Shown here: piece by piece, positions 7,729 through 11,049 of the stretch | How positions within the stretch are numbered: position 1 is the first letter of the stretch | How the letters are laid out: each line of letters begins with the position of its first letter | The notes under the pieces: model-generated | What the model saw: only the letters and a program-made list of their open reading frames with translations | What the model was told of the DNA's origin: nothing | The model's database searches: none | NCBI GenBank assembly: GCA_002469915.1 | Contig: DKOG01000054.1 | Location: 1 to 11,049, forward strand | Source: Bacteroidetes bacterium UBA7368 | GTDB taxonomy: Bacteria > Bacteroidota > Rhodothermia > Rhodothermales > UBA10348 | DNA length: 11,049 nucleotides | Direction: 5' to 3' | Translations under genes and position numbers: made by a program

Positions 7729-8397
7729 TTGTCACGTTTAGTAGATATAGTCGCAGGCCGCACTCATTCCGGATCGCAGCCGAATACTAAAACTGATACT
7801 GACTCCCAGATGCTGAATCGCCCTACTTTTCCTTCGGGTCATACTTCTGGTATGCAGGCCTCCCAACCCTTTTTATCGCATTCTGGTGACGGACAATCTT
7901 CGTCGTCGAATCACACGGGAAATGGACGGTCTTTCAACCCCGAACATTCGGGTGATGGTCAGTCTAAACAGCGGCGCCTCGGAACACCATTTATACCTAT
8001 CTACTCAGGTGATGGACAGGGGAAGACGAAGGGATGGAGTGGTGATGGTCGAGGAAACGACGCCATGCCTGTTTGGTCTGAAGAAAGTCGTCATCAGGAA
8101 GCGAATTCATTGATGCCGGCATATGGAAGAACCCCGACCGGAATATCTGTCAGTTCGCATACCAAGCCGACAGCGGTAAATGCGCCCGGAAGTTCAGTTC
8201 ACGTCCCCTTGTCGGACGAATTGAGTATGAAGGTTAACGTTGCCAACCCATCTGAAAAGAAGGCTCGTACCAAGACAAAATCGGGTAAAAACCGCGATAC
8301 CTGGAAGCTGGTTGCGTTGGTTTTCGTGTTCCTAGTCTGGGTTTCGACTGCCAGTACGCTACTTTTTCTTTACATGGATCGATATCTCTTTCCATAG
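7729..8397 (+). CDS. unrecognised tail-anchored protein with five SGDGQ-type motifs
   Basis: A 222-residue protein that I do not recognise. Residues 51-108 hold five copies of a hexapeptide: HSGDGQ (51), HTGNGR (62), HSGDGQ (73), YSGDGQ (92) and WSGDGR (103), spaced 11, 11, 19 and 11 residues apart. The codons of the copies differ (GGT GAC GGA CAA against GGT GAT GGT CAG), which argues for selection on the peptide and for a real gene. The rest of the N-terminal 185 residues is polar and low in complexity, probably disordered. A basic stretch (SEKKARTKTKSGKNRD, 175-190) precedes one hydrophobic helix at about 193-215 and a short tail MDRYLFP. There is no N-terminal signal peptide, so the likely topology is N-inside with the motifs in the cytosol, anchored at the C-terminus. 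The TTG start is uncertain; ATG codons at residues 28 and 42 are alternatives that keep all motifs. A strong terminator follows 30 bases after the stop. Confidence 0.7.
   Translation: MSRLVDIVAGRTHSGSQPNTKTDTDSQMLNRPTFPSGHTSGMQASQPFLSHSGDGQSSSSNHTGNGRSFNPEHSGDGQSKQRRLGTPFIPIYSGDGQGKTKGWSGDGRGNDAMPVWSEESRHQEANSLMPAYGRTPTGISVSSHTKPTAVNAPGSSVHVPLSDELSMKVNVANPSEKKARTKTKSGKNRDTWKLVALVFVFLVWVSTASTLLFLYMDRYLFP
7879..8052 (+). repeat. DNA region encoding the five SGDGQ/R motifs
   Basis: Motif copies lie at 7879-7896, 7912-7929, 7945-7962, 8002-8019 and 8035-8052. Three of the four intervals are 33 bases and one is 57. Identity is at the amino acid level; the bases differ at synonymous positions, so this is not a recent tandem duplication. 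Confidence 0.75.
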
Positions 8398-8426
8398 GAT
8401 AGCGGTCCTGAAACAGAATTTTTTGG

Positions 8427-8462
8427 AAGTGCCGATCACCGCTAGGTGGTCGGCACTTTTTT
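8427..8462 (+). terminator. strong intrinsic terminator of the forward gene block
   Basis: A 14-pair stem (8427-8440 with 8445-8458, one G-T wobble) encloses a GCTA loop, and a run of six T follows at 8457-8462. It lies 30 bases after the stop of the SGDGQ gene. Read on the reverse strand, the far side of the hairpin has a run of A, not T, so it should not stop reverse transcription from the T9SS gene. Confidence 0.93.
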
Positions 8463-8477
8463 ATGGTCTTGACCTTT

Positions 8478-8517
8478 CGGATTAGCGGATTAGCGGATTA
8501 GCGGATTAGCGGATTAG
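8478..8517 (+). repeat. perfect 8-base tandem repeat, five copies, at the 3' end of the T9SS gene
   Basis: CGGATTAG is repeated five times without a mismatch, and the next base (C, 8518) continues the pattern. On the reverse strand each unit reads CTAATCCG and carries TAA. The TAA used as stop by the T9SS gene (8508-8506) lies in it, and the repeat runs on into the 3' untranslated part. Exactness suggests recent expansion or a slippage-prone tract. Confidence 0.95.
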
Positions 8518-10683
8518 CATCAGGGGAATGTCTCTCACATCCGTGCCGGACTGCCATCTTAATACGTATAAGCCAGGCGTATCAGGCATTTCGTTTCGAA
8601 GCAAAACGATGCGGCTATTTCTTGAGAAGGACCGGGCGAAGACTTTACGACCCAGCATATCATACACGGTTATCCGAGACAATTCACGAGTCACGGAAGG
8701 GACTACGTTGAGATTTGAGGAGGTGGACAGGGAATATGGGTTCGGATATATCGCTACGGATAATTCTGCAGGTAAAGGTGTCCTTTCTGAATCGGTAGAA
8801 ACGCTCCAGTCCAACTCGATCTTTTCTCCTGCATCGGTGACAGCTAAGCCAGCAATCGTTACGACTGAATGTGGGTCGATGAGAGCCAGTTCATGGCTTC
8901 CTAATTGGAGCTCGTTTCCTGGTTCGAATACAGAAAGGAGGCTGAACACACCAGTCTCTTGGTCAAAATATGAGGATGTTCTTTGGCCCGTTTTTGATGC
9001 GTTCAAGGGTAGCGCGCCAGGCAATGTTTCTATTAATGTTTCTATTCGTGTTTCTATTCTGATTTGGTAGCCTCTGAGGTCTTCTTTTGTATTGAGCAGC
9101 AAGCGCGGCGGTGATCCCTGTAAGGAGAGGGACGCTATTGCTGATTTTCCTGCGCTGGATGGGTTGGGGGGCGTTGGCAACGGTATGCCATCGGGCCAAG
9201 TCGCATGCAGGATGGCCTGAATTTGGACCGTTAGATCCCTCACATCAACGAGTCCATCTCCTGAGGGAAAGGGATACAGGTCAAACCTTGGAAACTCAGC
9301 GCTCAATGGATTCGTGAGGCCCAAGGCTGCGTCTAGTCCAAGGATTACGTCGGCTACGTCAAGAGATCCATCTACGTCGGTGTCTCCGCGCCCGCCTATG
9401 CCAACCGCGGTGAACGGAACGTCGAGTGAATCTCCCGTGGCATTGTGAAATACGGTCAGATTTCCTTCAATAAGCCCATATGAGGAGTAGCTAGGAATAA
9501 ACGTGAAGTCTTGTTGGCCGCTGTTCTGCGGAGGGATGGCCGATGGAAGTGCACCAGCTGAAATCGTGCTGTGCGTCGCGTTCGCGCCCTGAATGATGAG
9601 ATCCGTGGATCCTGAAGCATTATTTAGGTCTAGCGAGATCAATGCACTGTCTCCCACGACGACGAGTCCAAAATCGACGGAAGGAGTGGAGGTCGAAATG
9701 GAGGCCAAACTGGCTATGGCATGTAGAGAAAGGGTGCGAATACCCCCTGGCATGGAGAGACCGCTACCGCTGGGCGAGGAGGACGAGACAATGGGTTGGT
9801 GAAGTCCTAGGGTAAGCAGGGAATCAGCACTTAAATCTTCGCCAATCCAAGAAAAGTGGAGGGAGAGCATTTCGGGGTACACGCCGGGTGGCAGTACACT
9901 CGTTTCGAGTTGAAGTGCGATAACGCGATTGGGAGCAGAGGATACGTGCCACGAAGCATCGGTAAAGAGCCCCGGTGTGTGAACACTATCCAAACGGATT
10001 AGAGAGGTGTCAAAGTTGAGATCAAATTGAAATCCTTGAATAGAATCTGGTCCTGGCCATGACAAGTCTACTTTCTCACTATGATTGTTCGAAGCCAGGT
10101 CCCAGGACCTCATTGAATCCTGAAAGCCCAATTTTGCTTCGATCGATCCTAGGTCGAGCGGGGTTGTGACTTGTACATCGTCAATTCGCATGTTGGAGCC
10201 GCTTGATGAACCGCCTCTGCCTTCAAACTGGAGGTATACATTTGGAAACCCTAAAATCGATGAGTCGAGGTTGATGGACACTTGTTCATATGTACTGGCG
10301 GTCGTGGGGAGGCCTCCGGACGAAAAGACATGAGGAAAAGTGATCCCACCATCGTTCGAAAATCGGACGACTAGGCTGTCAGCAGGATAGGAGGCCGTGC
10401 GGCGGGCCCAGTAAGAAAGCGTGGCCTCTGTCTGGGCGGATAAGTCGATGGGGCCCAGGATGGCTAGACCGGGCGTACTTCCCGTGTGGACTAGGTTGTT
10501 TGCTCCGGATCCGGGCGAAGCGGAGGACGAGCTGGTCTTCCATGTGACATCGTTTTCAGACACTCCCGGAGGGATATCGGGTGCGGTCACGGAATCAAAT
10601 GATTCCAATAATAAAGTAGATACCTGGCCATCAGCCTGTGCGCTGTACATCAACAACATGGCCAGTAGTAAAAGTCTTTTCAT
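8506..10683 (-). CDS. secreted multidomain protein with dockerin pair and T9SS type A sorting domain
   Basis: A 725-residue exported protein. A Sec signal peptide occupies residues 1-19 (MKRLLLLAMLLMYSAQADG). An N-terminal MAM/lectin-like beta domain follows at about 25-175 (LESFDS..., ending MRIDDVQV). A cohesin-like beta region lies at about 178-300 (GFQFDLNFDTSLIRLDSV), and an Ig-like ASH/choice-of-anchor region at about 330-430 (VDFGLVVVGDSALISLDL). A dockerin-like pair lies at 434-498: the first loop is complete (Asp434, Asp436, Asp438, Gly439, Asp445), the second is degenerate around GDG 475-477 and Asp483. The C-terminal 80 residues are a T9SS type A sorting domain (YPNPYS at 646, ITVYDMLGRKV at 671, PGLYVLRW at 703), normally removed on export through the outer membrane. 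There is no enzymatic domain I can identify, so an adhesive or structural role is an inference. The ATG at 10683 is chosen for its GAGGGG site; an upstream GTG at 10710 has none. Confidence 0.9.
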   Translation of the reverse strand: MKRLLLLAMLLMYSAQADGQVSTLLLESFDSVTAPDIPPGVSENDVTWKTSSSSASPGSGANNLVHTGSTPGLAILGPIDLSAQTEATLSYWARRTASYPADSLVVRFSNDGGITFPHVFSSGGLPTTASTYEQVSINLDSSILGFPNVYLQFEGRGGSSSGSNMRIDDVQVTTPLDLGSIEAKLGFQDSMRSWDLASNNHSEKVDLSWPGPDSIQGFQFDLNFDTSLIRLDSVHTPGLFTDASWHVSSAPNRVIALQLETSVLPPGVYPEMLSLHFSWIGEDLSADSLLTLGLHQPIVSSSSPSGSGLSMPGGIRTLSLHAIASLASISTSTPSVDFGLVVVGDSALISLDLNNASGSTDLIIQGANATHSTISAGALPSAIPPQNSGQQDFTFIPSYSSYGLIEGNLTVFHNATGDSLDVPFTAVGIGGRGDTDVDGSLDVADVILGLDAALGLTNPLSAEFPRFDLYPFPSGDGLVDVRDLTVQIQAILHATWPDGIPLPTPPNPSSAGKSAIASLSLQGSPPRLLLNTKEDLRGYQIRIETRIETLIETLPGALPLNASKTGQRTSSYFDQETGVFSLLSVFEPGNELQLGSHELALIDPHSVVTIAGLAVTDAGEKIELDWSVSTDSERTPLPAELSVAIYPNPYSLSTSSNLNVVPSVTRELSRITVYDMLGRKVFARSFSRNSRIVLLRNEMPDTPGLYVLRWQSGTDVRDIPLMLIR
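9023..9058 (-). repeat. 12-base tandem repeat, three copies, inside the T9SS protein gene
   Basis: Three adjacent 12-base units (AATGTTTCTATT twice, then CGTGTTTCTATT on the forward strand) encode the in-frame tetrapeptide repeat IETR-IETL-IETL at about residues 543-554. The unit length is a multiple of three, so copy number changes would keep the frame. It sits in the beta-rich segment between the dockerin pair and the sorting domain. Confidence 0.85.
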
Positions 10684-10688
10684 CGCGT

Positions 10689-10694
10689 CCCCTC
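10689..10694 (-). promoter_or_regulatory. ribosome binding site of the T9SS protein gene
   Basis: AAGAGGGG on the reverse strand ends five bases before the ATG at 10683. It favours this start over the in-frame GTG at 10710 and places the signal peptide at the very N-terminus. Confidence 0.75.
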
Positions 10695-10713
10695 TTCTGT
10701 TCAATCTCACATG

Positions 10714-10730
10714 TGCACGAGATTCGTGCA
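10714..10730 (-). promoter_or_regulatory. perfect inverted repeat upstream of the T9SS protein gene (possible operator)
   Basis: TGCACGA-GAT-TCGTGCA is a perfect 7-base inverted repeat with a 3-base centre, 31 bases upstream of the start codon. On the reverse strand TTGACT (10735-10730) abuts it and would make a -35 box with the repeat filling a 17-base spacer. However, the hexamer at the -10 place (ATGTGA) is poor. It could be an operator for a dimeric regulator or a small hairpin in the leader. Confidence 0.45.
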
Positions 10731-10785
10731 GTCAACATGTAAAGAGGAAGCCGCCGACCGAAAGCGAACAAGGGTGGCATAAAAA

Positions 10786-10816
10786 AACCCTGGGGGCGCT
10801 TCGCGCCCCCAGGGTT
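10786..10816 (-). terminator. intrinsic terminator of the reverse-strand gene at the right edge
   Basis: A 14-pair GC-rich stem (10786-10799 with 10803-10816) has a 3-base loop and, on the reverse strand, runs into a T7 tract (10787-10781). It lies about 60 bases after the stop of the Gly-rich gene and 100 bases before the T9SS gene, so those two genes should be separate transcription units. Confidence 0.93.
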
Positions 10817-10877
10817 CACCACCATAATCACCCAATCCCGCCAAAAATAGAGTGACTACTCGAGGATGGAGTCTTGA

Positions 10878-11049
10878 TTATCCGTTGGTTACTCCGGGTC
10901 CGGGTCCGGGACCGCCAGCTCTCGGGCCGCCTTGTCCGCGGCCTCCCTGGCCACCAGGACCACCCTGTCCGCCTGGGCCACCTTTACCACCTTTACCTTT
11001 ACGATTCTGCATCCGCTGGGCCAATGCCTTGTGAATCATCGTGATTTCA
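10878..11049 (-). CDS. C-terminal end of a protein with a GGX-repeat tail (5' part outside window)
   Basis: The frame is open to the right edge and ends at TAA 10880-10878. The visible 56 complete codons read EIT followed by MIHKALAQRMQNRKG and then a glycine-rich tail. The tail is built of GGX triplets with X alternating (GGK GGP GGQ GGP GGQ GGR), then PRAGG, three PG units and VTNG. The segment before the tail is basic and probably helical. I do not know the family; the ATG at 11039 could be an internal Met or, less likely, the start of a 53-residue protein, since no clear Shine-Dalgarno can be judged so near the edge. Such a tail is probably disordered and could bind nucleic acid or a surface, but that is a guess. 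A strong terminator follows. Confidence 0.7.
   Translation of the reverse strand, partial: EITMIHKALAQRMQNRKGKGGKGGPGGQGGPGGQGGRGQGGPRAGGPGPGPGVTNG

Noticed and set aside
7879..8052. Calcium-binding (thrombospondin-3 or EF-hand-like) repeats
   Set aside because: Each motif has one Asp or Asn and no regular DxDxDG spacing, so the ligand set for a calcium loop is missing.
8427..8462. Bidirectional terminator for both convergent genes
   Set aside because: Only the forward reading has a T-run after the stem; on the reverse strand the stem is followed by CC and a run of A.
8478..8517. CRISPR array
   Set aside because: The units are 8 bases with no spacers; this is a simple tandem repeat and there are no cas genes.
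8528..9070. 180-codon forward frame
   Set aside because: It lies opposite the C-terminal part of the T9SS protein, whose sorting-domain motifs are clear; the forward translation resembles no family.
10421..10855. 144-codon forward frame
   Set aside because: It crosses the reverse gene's signal peptide, its ribosome site and the reverse terminator, and has no recognisable domain.
10852..11034. Proline-rich 60-codon forward frame
   Set aside because: It is the complement of the glycine-rich tail encoded on the reverse strand; the reverse frame has a helix-like segment, runs to the window edge and is followed by a well-placed terminator.

Overview
This window appears to come from a Gram-negative bacterium of the Bacteroidota/Rhodothermota (FCB) group. 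The main evidence is the long reverse-strand secreted protein, which ends in a type IX secretion (T9SS) type A C-terminal sorting domain. It also carries a dockerin-like pair ending in a WPDG motif, of a kind I associate from memory with Rhodothermales-like secreted proteins. A large propeller/Y_Y_Y sensor histidine kinase in the style of Bacteroidota sensors supports the same placement. Base composition is uneven. In hand-counted 60-base lines, GC is about 37-40% in the sensor part of the kinase, 45% in its catalytic part, 53% in the protease gene and 62% in part of the T9SS gene. I cannot name a genus.

Layout, left to right. (1) Bases 1-129, reverse strand: the N-terminus of a small lipoprotein, cut by the window edge. 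It is divergent from (2) 306-3683, forward: a periplasmic-sensor histidine kinase with signal peptide, Reg_prop-type propeller, Y_Y_Y domain, transmembrane helix, coiled coil, HisKA and HATPase, but no receiver or output domain. (3) 3785-4564, forward: a PlsC-type acyltransferase. (4) 4733-6295, forward: a membrane-anchored HtrA/Deg serine protease, which overlaps by ATGA (5) aroC, chorismate synthase, 6292-7458. (6) A 270-base gap, then 7729-8397, forward: an unrecognised protein with five spaced SGDGQ-like motifs and a C-terminal transmembrane helix, followed by a strong forward terminator. (7) 8506-10683, reverse: a 725-residue T9SS cargo protein with a lectin/MAM-like N-domain, cohesin-like region, ASH-like region, dockerin pair and sorting tail. 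(8) A reverse-strand terminator at 10786-10816 separates it from (9) 10878-11049, reverse: the C-terminal end of a protein with a GGX-repeat tail, cut by the right edge.

The forward genes mix signalling, phospholipid synthesis, envelope protein quality control and aromatic amino acid synthesis. Only htrA-aroC shows clear translational coupling. The forward and reverse blocks converge at about 8,400-8,510, where a perfect 8-base x5 tandem repeat contains the stop codon of the T9SS gene. The least explained item is the SGDGQ-motif tail-anchored protein. Its motifs are kept at protein level while their codons differ, which supports real coding and a selected linear motif. I did not find convincing evidence of a complete new multi-gene system, a CRISPR array, an RNA gene or a mobile element.
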